Numbered from the stretch's first letter, positions 7,775 through 15,347 are shown. The stretch: 42,667 nucleotides of DNA from Acetobacteraceae bacterium (GCA_027487385.1 JAIYDS010000270.1:1-42667); one strand, 5' to 3'. The notes: generated by a model from the sequence alone, not told the origin. Translations and numbers: made by a program.

Positions 7775-8364
7775 TGCCCGATATCAGCCGCCTGCGCCGC
7801 TTCATCCAGGCCATGACGCGCCTCGCGGACCAGAACCCGTCCGAGGCGCGCTGGCTGAGCGAGGGCGAGGCGCTGCTCGCCGAACTCATCGCCCAGGATG
7901 ACTGGCTGCCCGAGGCGCTGGCCGAGCCCGGCCCCACCTATCGCCAATACCTGCTGCATTGCGACCCGCTGGAGCGTTTCTCCGTCGTCAGCTTCGTCTG
8001 GGGCATCGGCCAGCGCACGCCGGTCCACAACCACAAGGTCTGGGGCCTGGTCGGCATGCTGCGCGGCGCGGAAGTGAGCGTCACCATGCACCCCGAGCCG
8101 GGCGCGCCGATGCGCGAGGGCCAGGTGGATCACCTCACCCCCGGCCAGGTGGTGGGCGTGGGCTCGGGCGAGGAGGATGTGCATTGGGTGGAGAATGCCA
8201 TTCCGGACCGGCCCTCCATCTCCATCCATGTCTATGGCGGCAATATCGGCGCCATCGAGCGGCATGTGTTTGACCCGGAGACCAGCGAGAAGAAGCGCTT
8301 TGTCTCGGGGTATACCAATGCGACCGTTCCGAATCTGTGGGACCGGTCCATGGAGATGGCCTGA
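7774..8364 (+). CDS. Cupin thiol dioxygenase (cysteine / 3-mercaptopropionate dioxygenase family)
   Basis: 196 residues. This is a small cupin non-haem iron enzyme that adds O2 to a thiol to give a sulfinic acid. The iron ligands are visible: His85 and His87 in TPVHNHKVWG, and His137 in EEDVHWVEN. The outer-sphere Ser-His-Tyr triad is present as S150, H152 and Y154 (SIHVYG). Gln58 (YRQYLLHCDP) sits where 3-mercaptopropionate dioxygenases have Gln and cysteine dioxygenases have Arg, so a mercaptopropionate-type substrate is more likely; this is from memory of the family. The ATG at 7774 shares its A with the amidohydrolase stop and follows GGGAGAAG; an in-frame GTG at 7771 is the alternative. 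Confidence 0.88.
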   Translation: MPDISRLRRFIQAMTRLADQNPSEARWLSEGEALLAELIAQDDWLPEALAEPGPTYRQYLLHCDPLERFSVVSFVWGIGQRTPVHNHKVWGLVGMLRGAEVSVTMHPEPGAPMREGQVDHLTPGQVVGVGSGEEDVHWVENAIPDRPSISIHVYGGNIGAIERHVFDPETSEKKRFVSGYTNATVPNLWDRSMEMA

Positions 8365-8370
8365 AAAAGG

Positions 8371-8408
8371 GCCTCCGGCGGCTGGGGCCGAGAGGCCCCA
8401 GCCGCCGG
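8371..8408. terminator. Perfect 15-bp hairpin between convergent genes
   Basis: Arms 8375-8389 and 8394-8408 are perfectly complementary around a GAGA loop. An A run precedes it at 8364-8368, which would read as a T run on the minus strand, so it can terminate the convergent FAD monooxygenase gene as well as the dioxygenase operon. The left arm and loop are almost identical to bases 41376-41405 near the glycogen operon, so this is a dispersed palindromic element. Confidence 0.7.
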
Positions 8409-9647
8409 CTATTGGCGCTGTACGCTCCAGCTTTCGCGCTCGTTGAGGAGCGCCGGGTCGAAGCCGGCCAGGCGCTTGTAGTTCGAGGCCGTGTCCACCA
8501 GCTCCTGGTGGCTGATCACCGCATGCAGGTCGGTGAAGCCATCGGGCGCGCGGCGATGCACCTCCTCCAGGATCAGGTCGGGGCCGAGGGCGCGATTGGC
8601 GAGCGTCAGCTTGGCCGTGGGCGGCAGACGGGCCGCCTCGTAGCGCTTGAGGCCTTCCGCGATGTCGCCGGCCTGCGCCAGATGCAGCGCCAATTGCCGC
8701 GCATCCAGGATGGCCTGGGAGGCGCCGTTGGAGCCGATCGGGTACATCGGATGCGCGGCATCGCCCATCAGGGTGACGCGGCCCTCGGTCCAGCGCTCCA
8801 GCGGGTCCCGGTCCACCATCGGGTATTCCAGCACGCGCTCGGCGCCGCGGATCAGGCCGGGCACGTCGAGCCAGCCCCAGTTCCAGCTCTCGTAATGCGG
8901 CAGGAAGAGGTTGCGGTCGGCCTCACGGTTCCAATCCTCGCGGTTGAAGCCCTCCGCCGGGTCCACCTTCATCTCGGCGATCCAGTTGGTCAGCATCCGG
9001 CCATCGGCCAGGCGCTGGATCGGGTAGACGACGAATTTCTGGTTGTGATGCCCCGCCTGCACCATGCTCGCCCCGGTCAGGAAGGGGGGCGCCACGGTCG
9101 TCGCGCGCCAGAGGATCGCCCCCTGCCAGGAGGGCGCGCCCTCGCCCGGCGCGAAATGCCGGCGGATGGCCGAATGGATGCCATCGGCACCGATCAGGGC
9201 CGCGCCTGTCACCTCGGCGCCATTGTCGAAGCGGGCGGTCACGCCATCGGCATCCTGGGTGAAGCCCGCCACGCGATGGCCCGTGTGCAGGGGGATGCCG
9301 CGCAGGCGGCATTCCTCCACCAGCAGCATCTGCAGCAAGCCGCGATGGATGCTGTATTGCGGCCAGCGATACCCGGCGGCAAGGCCACGATCCTCGCGCC
9401 AGATCTCCTGGCCATGCGCGCTGATGTAGCAAAGCTCGCGCGTCGCGATCCCGGTCGCGGCGAGTTTCTCGGCGAGGCCCAGCTCGGTCAGCTCGCGCAC
9501 CGCATGGGGCAGCACGTTGATGCCCACGCCGAGTGGCCTGTACTCCGCCACCGCCTCGAAGACCCGCGGCACGAAACCCGCCGCCTGGAGCGAGAGGGCC
9601 GCGACCAGGCCGCCAATGCCGCCGCCGGCGACGAGGATCTCAGCCAT
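8409..9647 (-). CDS. FAD-dependent aromatic-type monooxygenase
   Basis: 412 residues. This is a class A flavoprotein monooxygenase of the salicylate/3-hydroxybenzoate hydroxylase group. Motifs in order are the FAD-binding VAGGGIGGLVAALSL, the conserved arginine region YSIHRGLLQMLL, the DG motif ALIGADGIHSAIRRHF, and the GD motif LMGDAAHPMYPIGSNGASQ. No signal peptide is present, so it is cytoplasmic and should use NAD(P)H and O2 to hydroxylate a small substrate. The ATG at 9647 is preferred; an ATG at 9659 is in frame. The start lies inside the 3' end of the amidase gene (8-base overlap), so the two form one unit in which an amide could be hydrolysed and the product hydroxylated. The substrate is not deducible. 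Confidence 0.88.
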   Translation of the reverse strand: MAEILVAGGGIGGLVAALSLQAAGFVPRVFEAVAEYRPLGVGINVLPHAVRELTELGLAEKLAATGIATRELCYISAHGQEIWREDRGLAAGYRWPQYSIHRGLLQMLLVEECRLRGIPLHTGHRVAGFTQDADGVTARFDNGAEVTGAALIGADGIHSAIRRHFAPGEGAPSWQGAILWRATTVAPPFLTGASMVQAGHHNQKFVVYPIQRLADGRMLTNWIAEMKVDPAEGFNREDWNREADRNLFLPHYESWNWGWLDVPGLIRGAERVLEYPMVDRDPLERWTEGRVTLMGDAAHPMYPIGSNGASQAILDARQLALHLAQAGDIAEGLKRYEAARLPPTAKLTLANRALGPDLILEEVHRRAPDGFTDLHAVISHQELVDTASNYKRLAGFDPALLNERESWSVQRQ

Positions 9648-10935
9648 GGGCGGCCCCATGGATCGCCGCCTGCAGCCATTCGCCCCACATCAGGCAAGCG
9701 GCATCCTCGCCGCGCCGGGTCACGATCTGCGCGCCCAGCGGCAGGCCCTTGAGCCCCTTGCCCACCGGCACCGTCACGCACGGGACGTGGAGCAAGGTCC
9801 AGAGCGTGTTGAACATCGGATCGCCCGTGTAATCCGTGCCCGCCGGCGCCTCATCCGGGGCGGAGGGCGTCAGCACCGCGTCAAACCCCGCGATGGCGTC
9901 GTTGAAGGCGGCCTGCGCGGCGGCGAAGGCGGCGCGGCCCGCGGCCAGCTTCGCGCGCGGCTCGGACATGCCCCACTCCATCCGCTCGCGCAGGATGGGG
10001 CTGAGCTGGGCACGGGCATGGTCCAGCTCCCAGCTCAGCGCCTCGGCCGATTCCATGTTCATCACATGCGCATGCAGGGCGACGGCGTCGGTGAAGGGCG
10101 CGCCGAGCTCAACCAGCGTGACGGTCGCACCCTTGTGGCGCGCCATCTCGGTCACGCATTCCATGAGGCCCGCCGTCTCCGGCGTGCCGGCCAGGCCGGG
10201 GGCCAGCACCAGGGCCAGCTTCGGCGCGCGGTCGGGCTTGGGGAGGTGGTGGTCGAAGCCGGTCATCGCCGTCATGCCGAGCACCACATCGGCGATGGTC
10301 GCTCCCATCAGGCCGATCGTGTCCAGGCTTTCGCTCATCACCTTCATGCCGGCGCGGTGGAAGCTGCCATAGCTCGGCTTGAAGCCGACCGCGCCGCAAT
10401 AGGCGGCCGGGCGCACGATGGAGCCCGCGGTCTGCGTGCCGAAAGCGAGGTGCAGCACGCCCGCGCCGACGCCCGCCGCCGAGCCGGAGGAGGAACCGCC
10501 CGGCGTGTGGCCGGAGTTGTGCGGGTTGGTGGTGGGCCCCGGGAAGCGCGTGGCGAATTCGGTGGTGACCGTCTTGCCCGCGATGATGGCCCCCGCGCGC
10601 CGGGCCAACGCCACGCAGGCGGCATCGCTGCGCGGCCGATGCCCGCCCCAGATGGGCGAGCCGTATTGCGAGGGCTGGTCGGCCGTGTCGATCACGTCCT
10701 TCACGCCGAGGAAAAGCCCGGCCAGCGGCAGCCGGGCGCCGGCCTTCACCGCCGCATCCACCCGCGCCGCCTGCTTTCTCACCAGCGCGGGGTCGAGATG
10801 GGTGAAGGCGCGCAGCACGGGCTCACGCTCGGCGATGCGGCCGAGCATGACCTCGGCGAGTTCGGTGGCGGAGAGGCGGCCGGCCTGGATGGCGGCGGCG
10901 GCCTCAGGGGCGGGGAGCAGGGCGGGATTGATCAT
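9640..10935 (-). CDS. Amidase (amidase signature family)
   Basis: 431 residues. The Ser-cisSer-Lys triad of amidase-signature enzymes is clear: Lys79 (FLGVKDVID), Ser148 (TPGGSSSGSAAG) and Ser172 (TQTAGSIVRPA). The spacings of 69 and 24 residues match the family. The enzyme hydrolyses a C-N amide bond in the cytoplasm. GatA of the tRNA amidotransferase is excluded because no gatB or gatC is near and the C-terminal part is divergent. It is the first gene of a two-gene unit with the FAD monooxygenase, overlapping it by eight bases, which suggests a catabolic pair for an aromatic or heterocyclic amide (inference). Confidence 0.9.
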   Translation of the reverse strand: MINPALLPAPEAAAAIQAGRLSATELAEVMLGRIAEREPVLRAFTHLDPALVRKQAARVDAAVKAGARLPLAGLFLGVKDVIDTADQPSQYGSPIWGGHRPRSDAACVALARRAGAIIAGKTVTTEFATRFPGPTTNPHNSGHTPGGSSSGSAAGVGAGVLHLAFGTQTAGSIVRPAAYCGAVGFKPSYGSFHRAGMKVMSESLDTIGLMGATIADVVLGMTAMTGFDHHLPKPDRAPKLALVLAPGLAGTPETAGLMECVTEMARHKGATVTLVELGAPFTDAVALHAHVMNMESAEALSWELDHARAQLSPILRERMEWGMSEPRAKLAAGRAAFAAAQAAFNDAIAGFDAVLTPSAPDEAPAGTDYTGDPMFNTLWTLLHVPCVTVPVGKGLKGLPLGAQIVTRRGEDAACLMWGEWLQAAIHGAAHG

Positions 10936-11057
10936 GGGGCCGGAGGCTAGTGGGGATTTTCCCGCTGCGGAACCTCCCCGCGGCGTTGATGGGCATCAGG
11001 GCCTGGCCCGCGCGCGCGACCAACCGGGTCCGTCTCTGCGGGAGGCGAGGCGCGTGC

Positions 11058-11372
11058 TCATCCGGAGGAGGCATCATCCAGCAAGGGCCGCACATCCCGG
11101 TGCCCTTCCAGGATCGCCACCACTTCGAGGAGATCTCCGCGGTAGCGGAAGAAGATCACGTAGTCTCGGAAGGCGAAGCTGCTGAGATCGGGCTGCAATT
11201 CAGGCCGAGGGCGCCCCATGGTGCCGGGCAGGGCCGCCAGGGCGCGACATTTTGAGCGAAGCGACTGCACAAAGCCGAGCGCGATGGCGGTGCTGCCGCT
11301 TTCGCGTGCGAGATGTGTCAGGATCGAGAGGAGATCGTCCCGTGCGGACGCGAGATAGACAAGCCGCGGCAC
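11058..11372 (-). CDS. parE: ParE/RelE-family toxin
   Basis: 104 residues. The fold of ParE-type toxins is recognisable from VYLASARDDLLSILTHLARESG at the N-terminus, the central LPGTMGRPRPEL segment and the C-terminal core FAFRDYVIFFRYRGDLLEVVAILEGHRD. ParE proteins poison DNA gyrase; RelE proteins cleave mRNA. The missing RelE-type catalytic histidines and the ParD partner favour ParE. The GTG start directly abuts the antitoxin TGA (TGAGTG), so translation is coupled with antitoxin first, the usual order. Confidence 0.85.
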   Translation of the reverse strand: MPRLVYLASARDDLLSILTHLARESGSTAIALGFVQSLRSKCRALAALPGTMGRPRPELQPDLSSFAFRDYVIFFRYRGDLLEVVAILEGHRDVRPLLDDASSG

Positions 11373-11618
11373 TCAGCTGCTGGCAGGCCCAAGGGTCGCA
11401 GCGTGGGCGGCGATGGCGTCGCCCAGTTCCTCGTCACTGAACCCGCCGCCCCCGGCCACAGCGGCGTTGAGGGTTTCGCGCAGCGCAGCCAGCCGCATTT
11501 CGCGCTCTTCCACGAGACGCGGCCCCTCACGGACAACTTCGCTGGCCGAGCCGTAGCGTCCTTGGCTGACGATTTCTTCCACAAATCCGACCCAGCGGGG
11601 TCCGAGAGAGACATTCAT
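11373..11618 (-). CDS. parD: ParD-family antitoxin
   Basis: 81 residues. The N-terminal ribbon-helix-helix domain reads MNVSLGPRWVGFVEEIVSQG followed by RYGSASEVVREGPRLVEERE, which matches ParD antitoxins closely. The C-terminal half (about residues 45-81) is the toxin-neutralising tail. The ATG at 11618 is chosen over an in-frame GTG at 11627 because GGAGGT lies eight bases upstream of it. ParD normally represses its own promoter; the 73-bp upstream spacer has an A-rich run (ACAAAAAAT) that may be part of that promoter. The toxin gene follows immediately. Confidence 0.88.
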   Translation of the reverse strand: MNVSLGPRWVGFVEEIVSQGRYGSASEVVREGPRLVEEREMRLAALRETLNAAVAGGGGFSDEELGDAIAAHAATLGPASS

Positions 11619-11691
11619 CGCGCCCACCTCCGAGTAATGGTGCCGAGGATAACAAAAAATGCACCGATGTCGCCATGCCGGACGTGGCGTT

Positions 11692-12423
11692 TCACCGCGC
11701 CTCCGCCACCCCCAGCGCGATCAGCTCCACCAGCGCCTTGGCCAGGCAGTCATTCAGCCGGTCCGTCGCCGCGCCGCGATCCGCGCGGGCGGTGCGCTCC
11801 AGGTCCAGCGCGCCGCTATCCACCCAATGCTGCATCAGGTCATAGCGGCGGAACAGCGGCGCGCCGGCCGCCGCCGCCACCAGGCGCAGCTTGTCGCGAT
11901 AGGGCTCGATATTCGTGTTGGCCCGCAGGAAGCGCGAGTATTGCTGGTCGAGGATGATGATGTCGGCACCTCGCCGCCGGATGCGCTCCAGCCCCTGGCG
12001 CATCGTCTCGCCCATGTCGTCCGGGTCGAGGCCGCGCACCGCCTCCACCGTGCCGGCCTGCCAAAGCACCAGCGCCGGCGTCTCGGCGGCCAGCCCGTCG
12101 CGCAGCAGGGCCAGATGGTCATGTACGCTGACCCCCCGGCCGCCGCGCACGGCCACATCCACCGAAGGCCCCGGGAAGCGCGCCGTGAGCAGGCTTTGCA
12201 GCCGCGCCGGCCAGGAGGCGTCCGGCCCGGAGGAGCCGGGCCCGGTGATCGAGCCCGAGCCGAGGACCAGGATGCGCAGCCCCCCCTGGTGCAGCGCGCG
12301 CGACGTGGCGGGCAGGGGACGCACCGCGCTCATCACCTCGGGCGGGACGTCGCAGGCCACGGCGCGGGCGGGTGCCGGCAGCAGCAGCAGGGCGAGGAGC
12401 GCCAGGAGGGGCAGGGTTGGCAT
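11692..12423 (-). CDS. Degenerate SGNH/GDSL-type periplasmic protein
   Basis: 243 residues. A signal peptide (MPTLPLLALLALLLLPAPARA) precedes a flavodoxin-like SGNH fold, paralogous to the product of the gene at 13633. Comparing the two shows that catalytic positions are lost here: the nucleophile serine is Gly57 (VLGSGSITG against ALGSSSTEG), the oxyanion Asn is Val126 (WQAGTVE against WQAGGNE), and the catalytic His is Ala218 (ADRGAATDR against ADGLHHNDR). The Asp (215) remains. Cys24 and Cys226 are shared by both paralogues and could form a disulfide. The start lies two bases after the opgC stop, so it is in that operon. It is probably a non-catalytic glycan-binding or scaffold partner (inference). 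Confidence 0.75.
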   Translation of the reverse strand: MPTLPLLALLALLLLPAPARAVACDVPPEVMSAVRPLPATSRALHQGGLRILVLGSGSITGPGSSGPDASWPARLQSLLTARFPGPSVDVAVRGGRGVSVHDHLALLRDGLAAETPALVLWQAGTVEAVRGLDPDDMGETMRQGLERIRRRGADIIILDQQYSRFLRANTNIEPYRDKLRLVAAAAGAPLFRRYDLMQHWVDSGALDLERTARADRGAATDRLNDCLAKALVELIALGVAEAR

Positions 12424-12425
12424 GG

Positions 12426-13613
12426 TCAGGAATTCCCCACGGGGAGAGAGGCGGGCAGGGCGGCAGGCTGCGGCGCCCGGGGCCGCACCGTCTCGCGCGA
12501 CCAATCGGCCATCCAGGCCACCGCCAGCAAGGTGGTGAAGCAAAAAAGGTTAACCGTCACCTGCATGCTCCAGCCATCGCCATGCTCCAGCAGCAGCCGC
12601 GCGAAAAAGGAGAGCAGGATGCCGAAGCAGAAGACCGGCAGGCTGTGTCGCCCCATGGCGGCAAAAGGCCGCACCCAGGCCGAGGTCAGGAAGCCCCAGT
12701 CGCGCGGCACATAGGCCGCCACCAGATAGGCCAGGGCCAGGATCGAGGCGAGGCGCGCCGGATGGAGCGAGGTCTTGTCGATGCCCACCAGCGCCTCGGA
12801 CACCCAGAGCGGCGCTTGCTCGACCAGATGCGGGAAATGCTCGGAGGTGATCATGCCGAAGGCGCCCAGCGCGAGCACGGCCAGGGCCAGCGCCGCCACC
12901 CCCAGGTTGCGCGGCGGCAGGGCGATGGAGGGCGCGCCGCGCGCCGCCTGGCCGAGCAGGAAGCCTGCGACGAAGAGCAATTGCCAGGCCAGCGGGTTGA
13001 AGAACCAGCCCCCCTCCTGCCAGCGCGGCAGGTTGAAGCCGGCCGCGCGCACGCCAACCCAGAGCGCCACCGAAAGCGTCAGCAGCGCCCAGGGATGGCC
13101 GCGCAGCCAGAGGGCCGGGATCAGCAGCGCCAGAAGCACGATGTAGAGCGGCAGGATGTCCAGGAAGTGGGGCTGGAAGCGCAGCAGCAGCGCCTCCAGC
13201 AGCGTGCGGTAGGGCTGCTCGGCGAAGGGGTCCAGCGCCAGCTCGTCCAGATAGGTGGCGCGGTCCAGCGTGGCCGCCGAAAACCCGACCTGGGCGGTGA
13301 AGACCACCAGCAGGAAGATGTGGGAAACGTAGAGCTTGGCGATGCGCCGCACCAGGCTGGCCGCGGCCGGTGCCCAGCCCTGCCGGTCCGCCTGGCCGGC
13401 ATAGGCGAAGGCGCCCGCATAGCCGGCCAGCAGCACGAAGGCCTCGGTCGCATCGGCAAAGGCGAAGTTCTTGAGGGTGAAGCCGCCCAGCCAATTGCCC
13501 GGCGTGTGGTTGATCACGATCATCCAGAGCGCGAGGCCGCGGCAGATATCCGCCCGCGGATCGCGGCCGGGGCGGGGGAGGGTGGTGCCGGTTTGCGTAG
13601 CCATCTGCGTCAT
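12426..13613 (-). CDS. opgC: OpgC-family integral membrane acyltransferase
   Basis: 395 residues with about ten hydrophobic segments, an N-terminal cytoplasmic stretch, and the OpgC signature DPRADICRGLALWMIVINH followed by PGNWLGGFTLKNFAFADATE and VLLAGYAGAFAY. OpgC proteins belong to the acyltransferase-3-like membrane enzymes and succinylate osmoregulated periplasmic glucans at the inner membrane. No opgG or opgH is in the window, so the acceptor could be another polysaccharide. It is followed after two bases by the degenerate SGNH gene and is divergent, with only 19 bp between start codons, from the intact SGNH gene. This makes an acyl-transfer/ester-hydrolysis locus plausible. Confidence 0.88.
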   Translation of the reverse strand: MTQMATQTGTTLPRPGRDPRADICRGLALWMIVINHTPGNWLGGFTLKNFAFADATEAFVLLAGYAGAFAYAGQADRQGWAPAAASLVRRIAKLYVSHIFLLVVFTAQVGFSAATLDRATYLDELALDPFAEQPYRTLLEALLLRFQPHFLDILPLYIVLLALLIPALWLRGHPWALLTLSVALWVGVRAAGFNLPRWQEGGWFFNPLAWQLLFVAGFLLGQAARGAPSIALPPRNLGVAALALAVLALGAFGMITSEHFPHLVEQAPLWVSEALVGIDKTSLHPARLASILALAYLVAAYVPRDWGFLTSAWVRPFAAMGRHSLPVFCFGILLSFFARLLLEHGDGWSMQVTVNLFCFTTLLAVAWMADWSRETVRPRAPQPAALPASLPVGNS

Positions 13614-13632
13614 GCGGGCCTATATTAGCCGA
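13614..13632. promoter_or_regulatory. 19-bp divergent spacer with overlapping -10-like hexamers
   Basis: Only 19 bases separate the two ATG codons of opgC and the SGNH gene. The spacer contains TATATT on the plus strand (13621-13626) and TAATAT on the minus strand (13627-13622). Each lies 6-8 bases from its start codon, which would give transcripts with almost no leader. No Shine-Dalgarno sequence precedes either ATG. No good -35 element was found, so the promoter call is tentative. Confidence 0.35.
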
Positions 13633-14385
13633 ATGCCCCCCCGCGTCCTCCCTTTCTTGCTGGTCGGCCTCTCCGCCGTGATGGCCCCATCCCCGGGCCG
13701 GGCCGGCGCGACCTGCCCGGCCGTGACCGAGCGCCTGGCCCCCCTCCTCGGCGTGCAGGCCGAGCTGGAAGCCGGCGAGCCGCTGACCATCGTGGCGCTC
13801 GGCTCCTCCTCGACCGAGGGCGCCGGCGCTTCCTCGCCGCAGGCCAGCTATCCGACGCAGCTGGAAGCCCAGCTGCGCGGCAAGCTGCCGGGTGTGGAGC
13901 TGCGCGTCATCAATGCCGGCAAGTCGGGCGAGACGAGCCAGGAGATGCTGGCCCGGCTGGAGACCGACGTCCTGGCCCATGACCCGGACCTCGTGATCTG
14001 GCAGGCCGGCGGCAATGAGGTGCTGCTGGGCCGCGACCCCGCGACCTTCCTGGACCTCATGCGCCAAGGGCTGCGCCGCCTGCGCCAGGCCGGGATCGAG
14101 GTGGTGCTGATGGACAATCAGCGCGCCCCGCGCATCCTGAACGCGCCCTCCAGCGGCCGCTTCGACGCCGCCATCCAGGCCCTGGCCCAGGAGGAGCGCG
14201 TGCCGCTCTTCGCCCGCTCCCGCCTCATGCGCGTCTGGCAGGAGGCCGGGCTGCCGCCGGGCGAGGTGCTCGCCGCCGATGGGCTGCACCACAATGACCG
14301 TGGCTATGCCTGCCTGGCCGAAGCCCTCGCCGCGGCCCTGATCCGCTCAGCCGGGCAGCGGGACACGCAGCTCGCCGCGCATTGA
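13633..14385 (+). CDS. SGNH/GDSL hydrolase, exported
   Basis: 250 residues with a signal peptide ending near GRAGA. The SGNH blocks are intact: Ser59 in ALGSSSTEGAG (block I), the Gly block INAGKSGETS (block II), Asn128 in WQAGGNEVLLG (block III), and the Asp216-x-x-His219 pair in AADGLHHND (block V). Such enzymes hydrolyse or transfer O-acyl groups, often acetyl groups on polysaccharides. The neighbouring OpgC acyltransferase supports a periplasmic glycan substrate (inference). It is paralogous to the degenerate protein at 11692. It begins a tight plus-strand run of five genes reaching 17573. The ATG at 13633 is chosen because upstream in-frame starts lie inside opgC. Confidence 0.87.
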   Translation: MPPRVLPFLLVGLSAVMAPSPGRAGATCPAVTERLAPLLGVQAELEAGEPLTIVALGSSSTEGAGASSPQASYPTQLEAQLRGKLPGVELRVINAGKSGETSQEMLARLETDVLAHDPDLVIWQAGGNEVLLGRDPATFLDLMRQGLRRLRQAGIEVVLMDNQRAPRILNAPSSGRFDAAIQALAQEERVPLFARSRLMRVWQEAGLPPGEVLAADGLHHNDRGYACLAEALAAALIRSAGQRDTQLAAH

Positions 14386-14413
14386 CGCGGCCCCCGGCCC
14401 TGTCGGCGCGCGC

Positions 14414-14887
14414 GTGACCGTCACCACCACCGCCCTGCCTTCCGGCGCGCTGCGCCATGAGATCGGCGTGCCCGCTTCCGCCCTGCCGGCCGTGCGCCCC
14501 GCCGCCCTGGAAGCCGCCTGGGAGGCGGCGCGCGCCTCGGCCGAGGCCGGGCTCTGGGGCCCGGCCCGGCTCATCGCCTTCCAGGATGGCGTGGAGATCG
14601 CCCTGACCGACGCCGACGCCGCCTGCTGGGCGGAGGCGATGGCGCAGCAAAGGGGGCTGAATTCGCTGGGGGACCTGGCCCTCTGCCTGCGCCTGCTGGC
14701 CCTGGTCGAGGTTCTGGGCCGGGCGCGCTGGCTGCGCGGCTTCTTCGCCATCACGGCGGATGGCGCGGAATTCCACCCGGCTTTGCTGGCCGCAGCCTCC
14801 CGCGCGCCGCTCGATCCGACAGGGCGTTTCGAGGATGGCCCCTTGCGTGCCATGTTGGACCGTAGCATCCCCCATGCCTCTCCCTGA
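14414..14887 (+). CDS. Conserved-looking protein of unknown function
   Basis: 157 residues, soluble, no signal peptide or membrane segment. It has an alanine/leucine-rich helical centre (AAWEAARASAEAGLWGPARL and LCLRLLALVEVLGRARWLRGF). It starts with GTG 28 bases after the SGNH stop and ends 28 bases before the next lipoprotein start, so it lies within the same operon. I do not recognise any family or catalytic motif. Its size, codon use matching its neighbours and operon position support a real gene. The start is uncertain because no clear ribosome site precedes the GTG. Confidence 0.65.
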   Translation: MTVTTTALPSGALRHEIGVPASALPAVRPAALEAAWEAARASAEAGLWGPARLIAFQDGVEIALTDADAACWAEAMAQQRGLNSLGDLALCLRLLALVEVLGRARWLRGFFAITADGAEFHPALLAAASRAPLDPTGRFEDGPLRAMLDRSIPHASP

Positions 14888-14915
14888 CGACTCACCCAAG
14901 GAAAGACGCCCCCGC

Positions 14916-15347
14916 ATGTTGCGCGCCGCCGTGTTCTGCTCCGCCTCGCTCCTCTCCCTCCTGGCGCTCTCCGCCTGCGGCACGCCCAATCTCTCGGCCC
15001 CGCGCTTCGACGCGCCCAGCCTGGCGCCGCCGCGCCCCGGTGATCCGCGCACCAATGAGGCGGTGGTGCAGGCCTGCCGCGAGCAGGCGGCGCGCGAGCT
15101 GCAGCGCCAGGATCGCGGCCAGCTGCTGCGCGAGGATGAGAGCAACTCCCGCCAGGGTTCCGGTTTCGGTGGGCTGCCCGCCACCAGCCAATCGGATGTG
15201 CTGGGCCGGCAATTCCTCTTCGAGCGGCGCATCAATGAATGCATCCGCGCGAACACGCAAAGCGACGCCTCGGTGCAGCCGGCGCCCGCGGCCGCACCCG
15301 CGCCCATCCCCACCCCGCCGCGCCGAGCGCCCCGCACGGGCTCCTGA
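14916..15347 (+). CDS. Small lipoprotein, unknown function
   Basis: 143 residues. The lipoprotein signal has lipobox LSAC (Cys21) followed by GTPNLSAPRFDAPSL. The mature part contains two further cysteines (VVQACREQAAR and RINECIRANT) flanking a charged helical region, and a proline/alanine-rich C-terminal tail (PAPAAAPAPIPTPP). The ATG at 14916 follows GGAAAG at a good distance. The stop is one base before the CTG proposed as the start of the MFS gene, so the two are probably coupled. The architecture suggests an envelope-anchored accessory protein; the function is unknown. Confidence 0.75.
   Translation: MLRAAVFCSASLLSLLALSACGTPNLSAPRFDAPSLAPPRPGDPRTNEAVVQACREQAARELQRQDRGQLLREDESNSRQGSGFGGLPATSQSDVLGRQFLFERRINECIRANTQSDASVQPAPAAAPAPIPTPPRRAPRTGS

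Noticed and set aside
12550..14292. 580-codon minus-strand frame spanning the opgC/SGNH junction
   Set aside because: It overlaps two well-supported divergent genes in other frames and has no domain of its own.
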